Shown here: positions 23,832 through 32,274 of the stretch, one piece after another
Layout of the letters: the number at the start of each line of letters is the position of its first letter
How positions within the stretch are numbered: position 1 is the first letter of the stretch
Assembly: GCA_016782865.1 (NCBI GenBank)
Contig: JADHXR010000016.1
Span: 1-64,000, forward strand
Source: Phycisphaerae bacterium
GTDB lineage: Bacteria > Planctomycetota > Phycisphaerae > Sedimentisphaerales > Anaerobacaceae
Reading direction: 5' to 3'
Length of the DNA: 64,000 nt
Made by a program: the position numbers and the translations under genes
The notes under the pieces: model-generated
Databases searched by the model: none
What the model saw: only the letters and a program-made list of their open reading frames with translations
Told to the model about the DNA's origin: nothing

Positions 23832-26759
23832 ATGTCTAAGAATTTGATTTCTCTGGCTTCTATGGTGAATGTGTTGGATTTGGAGGTGTGCAAAACCTAC
23901 TCTATTCGTTCACCAGGGAAAGTAGGTTTGTTCAGGCATTTTGTGTTGGCTGTGTTTCTTCTGGTTGCCAGTTCCCTACTCACAACGATGCCGGTTGCTT
24001 ATGGCGAAGATGCATATGCCTTGGAAGTCAATGGAGCGTCGTTAACAATTGATGATGATGAAGATATTCTTCGATTGAGTAGCTACACTTACGAGTTCTG
24101 GATGAAAGACCTGCAAGGTCCGACAGGTGGCTGGAGAAACGTTTTCTGTAAAGGCCCTGGAGATACGAATGCGGGGAGAGGACCACTCTTGGCGCTGCGC
24201 CCGGATGACCCGGGACTGCATTTCTCTCACAGCACCGGGTCCGGTCAGGAGACAGCAAACGTCACAGAAGGAATTGTAGTAAACGAATGGACACATATAG
24301 CACTTGTGCTTACCGCTTTGGATGGAGAGGAGATAATATATCAGGATGGGGTAGAAGTGGTATCGCAAGATGTCTCAAGCCTTACCGACACAACGCAGAC
24401 CGCCGTTCTTAGAATAGGCCTGGGAGCTAATGTTGTTTTGGACGATTTTCGCGTCTGGAACTACGCCCGCACCCAGGAAGAAATCCAGGCTGACATGAAC
24501 CATGAAGCCACCGGAGTCGAAGAAGGATTAGTCGGTTACTGGAGATTCAATGAGGGACAAGGTTCGACTGCCTATGACATGTCGCCATACGAAAACCACG
24601 GAAATATTACCGCTCCAGTCTGGACAACGGATGCCGCCCCTATTGAGCCCGGCAAACCTCCGGTCGTTGCTTCCCGCCCCGATCCTGCCAATGGCGAACT
24701 CTATTTGAATACGTGGGTGACCCTTAGCTGGCGCCCGGGCGACTTGGCCGTCTCACACGATGTCTATATGGGCGACAATTTTGACGATGTGAACAACGGC
24801 GCCGCCCACACATTCCTGGGCAACGTGGCCTCGCCAACGCAGATCGTCGGTTTCGCGGGATTTCCATTCCCCGACGGTTTGATTCCGGGCACAACCTACT
24901 ACTGGAGAATCGACGGGCTCAACGACGCCAATCCGGACAGCCCCTGGAGGGGCGACGTCTGGAGCTTTTGGATTCCGTCACCCAGCGCTTATGCTCCAAG
25001 CCCGCCCGACGGCGCTCAGTATCTCGATACCGAACTGACTCTTAGCTGGGAACCCGGTCACGACGCGAAGTTGCACAGCATTGTCTTCGGCGACAGCTTC
25101 GACGACGTGAACAACGCTCCGGCAGGCTCACCGGTGACGACTACGAGCTTCACGCCCGCCGCGATTGAAAAGGGCAAAACCTACTACTGGCGCGTCGACG
25201 AGTTCAATCCGCCGACGACAATCAGGGGCGATGTCTGGAGTTTCTCGACGCTGCTCGACATACCCATTACGGACCCCAATCTTGTCGGCTGGTGGATGTT
25301 CGAGGAAGCTTCCGGCACAGTTGTTGTTGATTCGTCCGGCTACGATAATTACGGCACGTTGCAGAGCGACCCGCAGTGGACAATCGGGTATGACGGCGGC
25401 GCCCTGGAATTCGACGGCGTCGACGACTATGTGGCGGTGCCGCACGACGAGACTCTGACGGTGGACAATGAAGTCACCGTGATGGCCTGGGTATATACCT
25501 CGAGGCATGGCGGACCCGGCGATCAAGGCTATCAGGGAATCATTTCAAAGGGCAATCCGCCGCGGTCGTACAGCCTGTACACTCAGTCGGCCGGAACGCT
25601 CCATTTCAGCACGACGAGCGTCGACGCTTTCGTCGGCTCCAGCAGCGATTCGCAGGTGCCGCTGAATGAATGGGTGCACGTTGCTGCAATGGTGTCAGGT
25701 GGTCAACACCTCTACTTCATCAACGGCGAGCCCGCCGGTACGGGCGGAGGCGGAATTGAACTGCCGGGTACGACTGATACGGCTACCGTTGTCATCGGCA
25801 GGACCAATGAGGGTGCAACTCGCAGCTTCCTCGGGATGATAGACGACGTCCGCGTCTACAACAGGGCTTTGACTCAGGACGAGATCAAGGAGATCATGCG
25901 AGGGGATATGACTCTTGCCTGGGATCCGACCCCGGCTAACGGGGCGACACCGGACGTGACGGCCGTTTTGCCTCTGAGCTGGTCTGCGGGAGAGAAAGCG
26001 GCTCAGCACGATGTGTACTTCAGCGTCGACAGAGACTCAGTCGACAGCGCCGATGAATCCGACACATCCGGCGTATATCGAGGACGTCAGAGCGGGACCA
26101 CATACAATCCGACCGAGGGCGTTGAATGGGGCGGCGGACCCTATTACTGGCGCGTCGACGAATCCAACACCGACGGCACTATCAGCAAGGGCAGAATCTG
26201 GACCTTCACGGTCGCGGACTTCCTTCTGGTCGACGACTTCGAGAGCTACAACGACATCGATCCGCCCGACGCCAACAGCTACAGGATATTCGACATCTGG
26301 ATAGACGGCTTTGGAACCACGACCAACGGCGCGCTGGTCGGCAATGACCTGCCACCCTATGCCGAGCGGACTGTTGTCCACGACGGCGCCCAGTCGCTTG
26401 TTTATCGCTACGACAATAACCTCAAGACGTCTGAGGCAACCTTGACATTGGTTAACCCGCGCGACTGGACTGAGCAAGGCGTGACGAAGCTGTCACTGTG
26501 GCTTATTGGTGATCCTGCCAGTGTTCCAGAGCGACTGTTTATTGCCCTCAACGGCACCGCAGTAGTCTATCATAACGATCAGAATGTGACGCAGACAGGT
26601 ACGTGGACGCCGTGGGTCATCGACCTGCAAGCATTCGCCGACCAGGGAGTGAACCTTGCCAATGTCAACACGATTACGATTGGCTTGGGCACGAAGAACA
26701 GCCCGGCAACGGGTGGCACAGGGACGATGTACTTCGACGACATTCAACTGATTCGGTAA
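23832..26759 (+). CDS. Large secreted LamG/Ig-like surface protein
   Basis: A 975-residue protein with AAGGAGG before ATG 23832. A long N-region precedes the hydrophobic signal core (FVLAVFLLVASSLLTTMPVAYG, about 37-58). Domains in order: LamG-like concanavalin fold (about 60-265, ending LDDFRVWNYARTQEEI), Ig/FN3-like modules (about 275-385 and 390-475, each with TYYWRID/V), a second LamG (about 485-690, MIDDVRVYNRALTQDEI), another Ig-like module (about 693-790) and a C-terminal module (about 794-975, FLLVDDFESYNDIDPP ... MYFDDIQLIR). The C-terminal module is very similar to those of the genes at 59925 and 62792. It probably binds polysaccharide at the cell surface or when released. A conserved hairpin element follows. 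Confidence 0.9.
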   Translation: MSKNLISLASMVNVLDLEVCKTYSIRSPGKVGLFRHFVLAVFLLVASSLLTTMPVAYGEDAYALEVNGASLTIDDDEDILRLSSYTYEFWMKDLQGPTGGWRNVFCKGPGDTNAGRGPLLALRPDDPGLHFSHSTGSGQETANVTEGIVVNEWTHIALVLTALDGEEIIYQDGVEVVSQDVSSLTDTTQTAVLRIGLGANVVLDDFRVWNYARTQEEIQADMNHEATGVEEGLVGYWRFNEGQGSTAYDMSPYENHGNITAPVWTTDAAPIEPGKPPVVASRPDPANGELYLNTWVTLSWRPGDLAVSHDVYMGDNFDDVNNGAAHTFLGNVASPTQIVGFAGFPFPDGLIPGTTYYWRIDGLNDANPDSPWRGDVWSFWIPSPSAYAPSPPDGAQYLDTELTLSWEPGHDAKLHSIVFGDSFDDVNNAPAGSPVTTTSFTPAAIEKGKTYYWRVDEFNPPTTIRGDVWSFSTLLDIPITDPNLVGWWMFEEASGTVVVDSSGYDNYGTLQSDPQWTIGYDGGALEFDGVDDYVAVPHDETLTVDNEVTVMAWVYTSRHGGPGDQGYQGIISKGNPPRSYSLYTQSAGTLHFSTTSVDAFVGSSSDSQVPLNEWVHVAAMVSGGQHLYFINGEPAGTGGGGIELPGTTDTATVVIGRTNEGATRSFLGMIDDVRVYNRALTQDEIKEIMRGDMTLAWDPTPANGATPDVTAVLPLSWSAGEKAAQHDVYFSVDRDSVDSADESDTSGVYRGRQSGTTYNPTEGVEWGGGPYYWRVDESNTDGTISKGRIWTFTVADFLLVDDFESYNDIDPPDANSYRIFDIWIDGFGTTTNGALVGNDLPPYAERTVVHDGAQSLVYRYDNNLKTSEATLTLVNPRDWTEQGVTKLSLWLIGDPASVPERLFIALNGTAVVYHNDQNVTQTGTWTPWVIDLQAFADQGVNLANVNTITIGLGTKNSPATGGTGTMYFDDIQLIR

Positions 26760-26781
26760 GCTCTTTTGAAACTGATCCAAA

Positions 26782-26867
26782 CAGCAAGTAACAGCGCGGC
26801 CGATACGGCATGTTTATGAACTCGGGGGCCTGTACTGATTGACTCCGTATAGGCCCCGTTTCTTCTT
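26782..26867 (+). terminator. Conserved 3' hairpin element, copy A (intrinsic terminator-like)
   Basis: GGGGCCTGTAC (26825-26835) pairs with GTATAGGCCCC (26847-26857; one G-U pair) across an 11-base loop, followed by GTTTCTTCTT. About 43 bases before the stem (CAGCAAGTAACAGCGC ... TGTTTATGAA) are also conserved with copies C and D. It lies 22 bases after the LamG gene stop and closely resembles elements at 56121, 59819 and 62690. Confidence 0.85.
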
Positions 26868-26892
26868 GCAGGCACTTGACAGTGGCAAAGGT

Positions 26893-28572
26893 CTATCTGA
26901 CACCCGGTGAAGCAGCAACGCTCACCACGCCGGACGCCGCTGCGGTCAGCTTCACCAGCTCGATACCTTCGGCCCTTCCCGAATTGCGAGAGTACTGTTT
27001 GTCCGCCGGGTTGTTCCAGTGTTCGTGAACTCCAAGGCTCGGAAGGCGAGTGACGTTTCCTTCGTGATCGGGGTCATAGAACGTCCCCGAAGGTGGATCG
27101 TTTGCCAGCGCCGCCTCGACGAGATAGTCGTTCGTTCCTGACCAGTGCGGCGCATCATCCCATTCGGTCCACAAGAAATCGAAGCCCACCGAATCGATCG
27201 CAACCGGATCCTGGGATGCAAAAAGACTCGAAGTCCAGTCGTCGTTGAAAGGACTCGTATTCCATCTTCTCGGAGCCCTCTCCTTTGCGTGCTTGCCAGC
27301 GTATAGTCCGTCGATCAGATAAAGCAAAGTCTTGCCACCAAGCTGCTTGTGTCCCATCAGATCCACCAGAGGCCTGTAATGACCCATGCCGGGCTTGTTG
27401 CGCGGAAGATCTTTGTGCATATCGAAGTATTCCTGCGTGCGGGCCGGCTTCCTCACCAGTGAGCCGTAATGGTTCTTCGCGCACAGCGTTATGCCCGCCA
27501 TGTCATTGTGGCTCTTGAGGTTTGCCAGGTTGATCAGGTAATCGGCCCGAACATAGGATTCGGGTACATAATCGGTTGTCTTGCCCTCAGCGTCAGGTGT
27601 GCTCCAATAGAAGGGAACGGACGATAGCTTCGCAGCAGTCCGCCCGAACTTGCCCAGGTATTCCAGGTAGCGGACATCGGGAAACTTATCGTGACACATT
27701 TCGTAGAATTCATTTGGAAAATAGCATAAAGTATCGCCGACCGTTATGTTGGCCTGGGCCACACCGACTGTATTGACAAGCTGCCGCAGCAGCGCAATGA
27801 TCACCTGTGGCGAGGTGTTCATGTAATCGACACTCCTCAAGTTGTACCCTTCAACACTCGCCACTGAGTCACCCTGCCAGATCCGGATGCAGCCGACAAA
27901 GTTCACTTTGACGACAATCTTTTCCCCGGGCTTGTATCCGACGACGCCCCTTCCGCGAGCCTTGTTAAAATGTTTGAAAAGACTGTCCCAGCCGGCGGCG
28001 TCCGCCGCCTCGCCGCTGAGCGCCCGAATCGCCCTGCCCATCATCTCGTCCACCACCACCTGATCCGTGTGGCTGCTTTCCCACCAGTGTCCATTTCCAG
28101 CCCCCTGCCAATCGGTAGCGTCGGGATCGTGCACCCAAACGACACGGCCGGGATGAAGCCCTTTGGCGTTTCCAATCGGAGAGTTCGCGACAGGCTCTTG
28201 AGCAAAAACGATTTCCTCGGAAGTGAAGCTTTGCGCCAGCCAAAGGGACCCAATCCCAACAGCAAGAAGAGCCGCGCATAGCACGTAGCGCGACTGCACC
28301 AGGCACCGTCTTGCCCTGCGAAACGCCGCGACCGAGCCGATGGCTCCGGCAAGCCAAATCACAAAACCCGACGCCAACGGGAAGGCCGCCCGCTGACATG
28401 GGTACGTCGCCCTCGAAGGCTTCGGTATCACGCGCAGCAGGAACCATAACAGCGCCAACAATCCGCCGATAGGGAATATCCACGTGAGCCGGCGGTGTTT
28501 TCTCTGATGCTCCACAGTTTTATCAGCCTCTGCGCAGACCGATCGATATAGTCCTCTTGTTCGCAACATCAT
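26893..28572 (-). CDS. DUF362-domain protein with N-terminal membrane segments
   Basis: A 559-residue protein starting MMLRT; either Met may be used (AAAGGTTGGGAA upstream). Three hydrophobic segments lie at about 28-48, 63-84 and 94-113. The rest matches DUF362: KIVVKVNFVGCIR, INLANLKSHNDMAGITLCAKNHYG, TLLYLIDGLYAGKH and ASQDPVAIDSVGFDFLW. DUF362 is found in proteins of unknown or iron-sulfur-associated function; I see no CxxCxxC ferredoxin motif here. It lies 34 bases after the sulfatase and is probably in that transcript. Confidence 0.85.
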   Translation of the reverse strand: MMLRTRGLYRSVCAEADKTVEHQRKHRRLTWIFPIGGLLALLWFLLRVIPKPSRATYPCQRAAFPLASGFVIWLAGAIGSVAAFRRARRCLVQSRYVLCAALLAVGIGSLWLAQSFTSEEIVFAQEPVANSPIGNAKGLHPGRVVWVHDPDATDWQGAGNGHWWESSHTDQVVVDEMMGRAIRALSGEAADAAGWDSLFKHFNKARGRGVVGYKPGEKIVVKVNFVGCIRIWQGDSVASVEGYNLRSVDYMNTSPQVIIALLRQLVNTVGVAQANITVGDTLCYFPNEFYEMCHDKFPDVRYLEYLGKFGRTAAKLSSVPFYWSTPDAEGKTTDYVPESYVRADYLINLANLKSHNDMAGITLCAKNHYGSLVRKPARTQEYFDMHKDLPRNKPGMGHYRPLVDLMGHKQLGGKTLLYLIDGLYAGKHAKERAPRRWNTSPFNDDWTSSLFASQDPVAIDSVGFDFLWTEWDDAPHWSGTNDYLVEAALANDPPSGTFYDPDHEGNVTRLPSLGVHEHWNNPADKQYSRNSGRAEGIELVKLTAAASGVVSVAASPGVR

Positions 28573-28606
28573 TTCCCAACCTTTCTAACATGATCTGTGC
28601 CTGTTC

Positions 28607-30136
28607 TCAGCCTTTGGCCGGCAGTTTCTTGTCCCACGGATTGGGCCTTCTTGGCTTGTACTGGGGTCTGTTGTCCTTTTCGGGCATGGAGTCAACCACG
28701 GCCTGGAATTTGCGGATTGCCGCCAGATGTTCCGACTTGGTGCCGGCGATCAGGTTGTTCCCTTCAAAGGGATCGCTGCGCAAATCGTAAAGCTGTGATA
28801 TTTTTCGCTGCTCGCTCACCCACACCTTGTATCGCTTGTCACGGATCACACGCTCGGTGTAGTCCACCTGGCCTCGAACGCCCTTCTCATCCAGCCTGGC
28901 CGCTCCGTGCCCCAGCGCCATTATCCACTCGCGAGGCGAATCCTTGGCCTTGCCGAGCAGAAGCGGAGCGATAGAGACGCCGTCTATCTTCAGGTCCCTC
29001 GGAACGCGAGTGCCACCCAACTCGGCGAACGTCGGCAGCAGGTCCGTGAAGTCGGTCAATGCATCGGTCACAACTCCCTGTGGCACGAGCCCCGGACAAT
29101 TGACTATGTACGGCTCGCAGACGCCGTTCTCGGTCTTCTTGGCTTTGCCCCCACGAACCTTGTGGCCATTTCGCGTCCCGGTCCATCCGCCGCCCGAACC
29201 ATTGTCCGTCGTGAAGATGACGATCGTGCGGTCCCGTATCTTCAACTCGTCGAGGGCCTTGACAATCCTGCCGACAAGCTCATCCGTATAGCGGACCATT
29301 GCCTTGTGCGTGTCGAGCTGACCGGTCACATCCGGCTCAGCGGGAGTCGTCGTGAGAGGACCGTGGGTAAGAGCCATCGGGAAGTAAAGCATCATCGGTT
29401 CGCTCTTATGCTCGGCCATGAAGCGGACCAGGTAGTCGGTATAGATGTCCGGTCCGAATTTGTCCGCGTGGGTCTTGCTCCCCTGAGGTGTATTGACATA
29501 AGCGTCCCAGTATCGTTCTGCGCTCGGCTTGTTGCCGCTCTCATATCCGGTCCACATGCACCAATCGTCAAAGCCGTGCTTGCCCATGGCCTCCGGCTCG
29601 ACGCGGAAATCATTGATCTGCCACTTCCCAACCGCAGCGGTCGCATAGCCTGACCTTTTCATAATGCGGGCAAAAGTCATGTTCTGCCTTATCTTCCAGT
29701 CGAAGTACCCCACGCCCCATCGGGGGACATCCCAGTGGTTGACCCACCCGGTCCGCCAGGGGTACTGACCCGTCAGCAGCGCCGCCCTGCTCGGCGTGCA
29801 CTGAGGCATCGAATAGGCATTCTCGAACTGCATTCCCGTTTTGGCCAGGGCATCGATGTTCGGCGTCTTTATATCCTCGGCCCCGTAACAGCTTATCCAT
29901 TCCTTGCCGAGATCATCGACCATGATAAACAGAATGTTCGGACGGATCTCTTCCCCGGCCGATCGCGAAGAGGTAGAGGTAGGATGGGCAGGCTCCCTGC
30001 CCATGCCACTCATTCCGCTCGGCATTGACAGCATGGGCAAACAAGTTGCCCATCCTACGGCTTTCAAGAAACTGCGCCTCGTGAGTTCGGAGTTTTCGTC
30101 TTTCGTTCGTGCGTCTTTGAGTTGCGTAGCGAGCAT
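28607..30136 (-). CDS. Tat-exported type I sulfatase
   Basis: A 509-residue S1-family sulfatase. I choose ATG 30136 because AGGAAG lies just upstream. It has a Tat-type signal (ELTRRSFLKAVGW), the metal motif NILFIMVDDLG, and CTPSRAALLTG, whose Cys (about 113) would be converted to formylglycine by a maturase encoded elsewhere. Later motifs are GYATAAVGKWQ, IVIFTTDNGSGGG and HKVRGGKAKKTENGVCEP. It should remove sulfate esters from polysaccharides in the periplasm. The stretch between signal and catalytic domain is encoded by a palindromic REP-like element (29979-30058). A promoter at 30204-30232 lets it be expressed apart from the upstream sulfatase. Confidence 0.95.
   Translation of the reverse strand: MLATQLKDARTKDENSELTRRSFLKAVGWATCLPMLSMPSGMSGMGREPAHPTSTSSRSAGEEIRPNILFIMVDDLGKEWISCYGAEDIKTPNIDALAKTGMQFENAYSMPQCTPSRAALLTGQYPWRTGWVNHWDVPRWGVGYFDWKIRQNMTFARIMKRSGYATAAVGKWQINDFRVEPEAMGKHGFDDWCMWTGYESGNKPSAERYWDAYVNTPQGSKTHADKFGPDIYTDYLVRFMAEHKSEPMMLYFPMALTHGPLTTTPAEPDVTGQLDTHKAMVRYTDELVGRIVKALDELKIRDRTIVIFTTDNGSGGGWTGTRNGHKVRGGKAKKTENGVCEPYIVNCPGLVPQGVVTDALTDFTDLLPTFAELGGTRVPRDLKIDGVSIAPLLLGKAKDSPREWIMALGHGAARLDEKGVRGQVDYTERVIRDKRYKVWVSEQRKISQLYDLRSDPFEGNNLIAGTKSEHLAAIRKFQAVVDSMPEKDNRPQYKPRRPNPWDKKLPAKG
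29979..30058. repeat. REP-like compound palindrome inside the sulfatase gene
   Basis: The 12-base arms GTAGGATGGGCA (29979-29990) and TGCCCATCCTAC (30047-30058) are perfect inverted repeats about 56 bases apart. Inside them are two smaller hairpins, GGGCAG/CTGCCC (29986-30002) and ATGGGCAA/TTGCCCAT (30032-30053). This two-hairpin layout is like a REP/BIME unit or a small non-autonomous element. It is read in frame as the flexible Met/Gly/Ser/Pro-rich linker after the Tat signal. Confidence 0.7.
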
Positions 30137-30203
30137 CTGATCTTCCTGCCATTTCAAGTTTGTATGTCCACACCACCCAATTAGCCAAGGCCAGGTTCAT
30201 ATC

Positions 30204-30232
30204 AATATACCAAATCCGCATCAAAGATTCAA
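30204..30232 (-). promoter_or_regulatory. Sigma70-like promoter of the downstream sulfatase
   Basis: On the minus strand TTGAAT (30232-30227), a 17-base spacer and TATATT (30209-30204), with TGG directly before the -10 box. It lies about 70 bases before ATG 30136, between the two sulfatase genes. Confidence 0.65.
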
Positions 30233-30245
30233 GCCAACTCCCGGC

Positions 30246-31706
30246 TCAGTCATGGCTGTCAATCCACTTTGCAGCGTCAGGTCTTCGCGGCTGAGGATCA
30301 AAAAAACGTGCGTTCTTGCCAATCCGGTTGTAGTCACCAATGTCGATTCGCGCCCATTCAGCAAGATTGACCAACTGTGCCACCACTCCCGGGTGGTCGC
30401 ACGCCACATTCTCTCTCTCCCCGATGTCATCGGTCAAATCGAATAGCATGGGCTCCTTGATATCGAAAACATCCTCCCCGTCGATATGACGCGCCCAGTT
30501 CGGTGTCCAAGGCGGATTCGCCGGACGAGGCAGGTGGAGTTTCCATTTGCCGGACCGCACGGCCTGGAGGTGTGTGTGCTGATAATAGAAGAATGCATAG
30601 GTCGGACTAGTCGCCCCTTTCACGCCATGCATTAAATCGCTGATATCGTGTCCGTCTACGACCCGATCTCTCGGCGCCTTTCCGCCGCCGAGTCTTGCCA
30701 GGGTCGGCAGCATATCCATCGTGCTGGCTATCTCATCACAGACTACCCCCGGCGGGATTCGCCCGGGCGCCCGCATGATGCACGGCACGCGGAGCCCCCC
30801 TTCCCACGTCGAGGTCTTGGCGCCGCGCAACGGCGCCGCCGAGCCGCCGTGGTCCTTCTTGATTGCCCAGGGGCCGTTATCGCTCATGAAAATGACGTAG
30901 GTCTTGTCGTCCAGTCCCAGTTCTTTGACGGAGTCAAGTATTCGGCCAACATTCCAATCGATCTCCTCGATGACATCGCCGTACAGGCCGCGCTTTGATT
31001 TGCCTCGGAATTGTGCCGAAGCCCCCAGTTTCGTATGGGCCATCGTGTGAGGGATGTACACGAAGAAAGGCTTGTCCCTGTTGGCCCTAATGAACGCCAG
31101 AGCTTCGTCAGTGTAACGCCTGGTCAGCGTGTTCATGTCGGCGGACTTCTCGATAATCGCTTCGTTTAGCAACACGTTCACGACGCTGTCGTTGCTCGTC
31201 GGCGTGCCGAAGAAGTAGTCGAAGCCCTGCCGGGTCGGCAACAGGTTACGGTCGAAACCGGTCTGCCTGTGCCCGGCCAAATCCCACTTGCCAAAACACG
31301 CCGTCGCATATCCGGCATCTTTCAGAACTTCGGCAATGGTTATTTCCTTCGTGTGCAGATACGGATGAATATCCACCTGATTGTCCCGCTTCGCCACGCG
31401 CAGAGGATAGCATCCGGTCATGAGCGCCGCCCGCGACGGGCCGCAGACCGTCTGAGCGTAGAAACTCGTAAACTTGACACCTTCATCGGCCATCCGGTCA
31501 AGTCGCGGCGTTTTGATCAGCGGAGAGCCGAAACAGCCGACGTCCTGATAGCCCTGGTCATCTGTGAAGATGAGGATGAAACTAGGCTTGCCTCCAGCGG
31601 ATGTGTGCGATTCTTTCGAGTCGCCGGATACCGGCGCACTCAATGCCGCGACCGCCAGGCCGATGGTCTTGAGGAAGTTGCGACGTGTTTGCTTTGAGTC
31701 ATTCAT
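30246..31706 (-). CDS. Tat-exported type I sulfatase (arylsulfatase A-like)
   Basis: A 486-residue sulfatase with a twin-arginine signal (SKQTRRNFLKTIG). Active-site features are ILIFTDDQG (Asp49/Asp50 metal ligands), VCGPSRAALMTG with Cys88 as the formylglycine site, GYATACFGKWDL, YIPHTMAHTKLG, VIFMSDNGPW and LRGAKTSTWEGGLRVPC. These match the arylsulfatase A-like subgroup and should hydrolyse sulfate esters of glycans. The ribosome site is weak (GAGGT about 11 bases before ATG 31706). Its divergence from the neighbouring sulfatase suggests a different sulfated position or sugar. A candidate promoter is at 31796-31824. Confidence 0.95.
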   Translation of the reverse strand: MNDSKQTRRNFLKTIGLAVAALSAPVSGDSKESHTSAGGKPSFILIFTDDQGYQDVGCFGSPLIKTPRLDRMADEGVKFTSFYAQTVCGPSRAALMTGCYPLRVAKRDNQVDIHPYLHTKEITIAEVLKDAGYATACFGKWDLAGHRQTGFDRNLLPTRQGFDYFFGTPTSNDSVVNVLLNEAIIEKSADMNTLTRRYTDEALAFIRANRDKPFFVYIPHTMAHTKLGASAQFRGKSKRGLYGDVIEEIDWNVGRILDSVKELGLDDKTYVIFMSDNGPWAIKKDHGGSAAPLRGAKTSTWEGGLRVPCIMRAPGRIPPGVVCDEIASTMDMLPTLARLGGGKAPRDRVVDGHDISDLMHGVKGATSPTYAFFYYQHTHLQAVRSGKWKLHLPRPANPPWTPNWARHIDGEDVFDIKEPMLFDLTDDIGERENVACDHPGVVAQLVNLAEWARIDIGDYNRIGKNARFFDPQPRRPDAAKWIDSHD

Positions 31707-31741
31707 TTTTCATAGACCTCACACAGCTAACAAACGGCGAC

Positions 31742-31771
31742 TGGATAGTCATGCCGGATTTCCCATATAAT
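31742..31771 (+). promoter_or_regulatory. Candidate promoter of the interrupted membrane-protein gene
   Basis: A perfect TATAAT (31766-31771) with TGGATA (31742-31747, 4 of 6) 18 bases upstream on the + strand. It is divergent from and interleaved with the sulfatase promoter at 31796-31824. Confidence 0.5.
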
Positions 31772-31795
31772 GAGTGACAACCAGACTGAAATTCT

Positions 31796-31824
31796 ATAGT
31801 ATACAGCTTATGCAAGCCATTCAA
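31796..31824 (-). promoter_or_regulatory. Candidate promoter of the upstream sulfatase
   Basis: On the minus strand TTGAAT (31824-31819), a 17-base spacer and TACTAT (31801-31796). The leader to ATG 31706 would be about 80 bases. Confidence 0.45.
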
Positions 31825-31902
31825 AGCATTTTTGAGCATCTGCTGCGGAAGAACCAGATGGGTGAAGCGCACCGGCACGCTTCGAGGCAAATGTCAGTTC
31901 AC

Positions 31903-32220
31903 ATGAAATCCAAACTGCATTTGATTTTAACGGTTCCGCTTCTTCTGCACTCTCTTCTGATCTTAACTCCCAAAACTCACGGAGCAAATCGCCAATCCGG
32001 CATGGATGCCGACACGACGGCGAAATACAAGGCAGCATCTCCATTGAATCACACCGTCAAAATCACAAGGATAGGCAGCGTCCTCAAGCTCGACTACGAA
32101 CTCATCGGCACCGACGGGAAGAAGTATAATCTCTGGGATATACGTGATGGAAGCAAACCCACTTTCTCAGTCTACAAAGACAATGTCAAGGTAGGCGGCG
32201 GCACATTCGAGTTCGGGTGA
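31903..32220 (+). CDS. N-terminal part of an interrupted membrane protein (up to an in-frame TGA)
   Basis: ATG 31903 opens a signal peptide (KLHLILTVPLLLHSLLIL); other in-frame Met codons lie at 31891 and upstream to 31774, none with a strong ribosome site. The 105 residues end in a small beta domain (ITRIGSVLKLDYELIG ... TFSVYKDNVKVGGGTFEFG) cut by TGA at 32218. The same frame continues without interruption to 33069, giving GGSWCSYSWRVPYNVSGELQ directly after the stop. This strongly suggests one original protein of about 388 residues: an exported beta domain followed by several membrane segments. The cut is either a nonsense mutation or a recoded TGA. Confidence 0.65.
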   Translation: MKSKLHLILTVPLLLHSLLILTPKTHGANRQSGMDADTTAKYKAASPLNHTVKITRIGSVLKLDYELIGTDGKKYNLWDIRDGSKPTFSVYKDNVKVGGGTFEFG

Positions 32221-32254
32221 GGCGGTTCATGGTGTTCGTACTCGTGGCGAGTAC
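32218..32254 (+). other. In-frame TGA with downstream perfect hairpin (possible recoding site)
   Basis: TGA at 32218-32220 interrupts an otherwise continuous frame. Seventeen bases later GTACTCG (32238-32244) pairs perfectly with CGAGTAC (32248-32254) around a 3-base TGG loop. A small stem-loop with a G early in its loop, about 24 bases after the UGA, is compatible in layout with bacterial SECIS elements. No selenocysteine machinery is visible in this window. Confidence 0.4.
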
Positions 32255-32274
32255 CCTACAATGTATCCGGCGAA

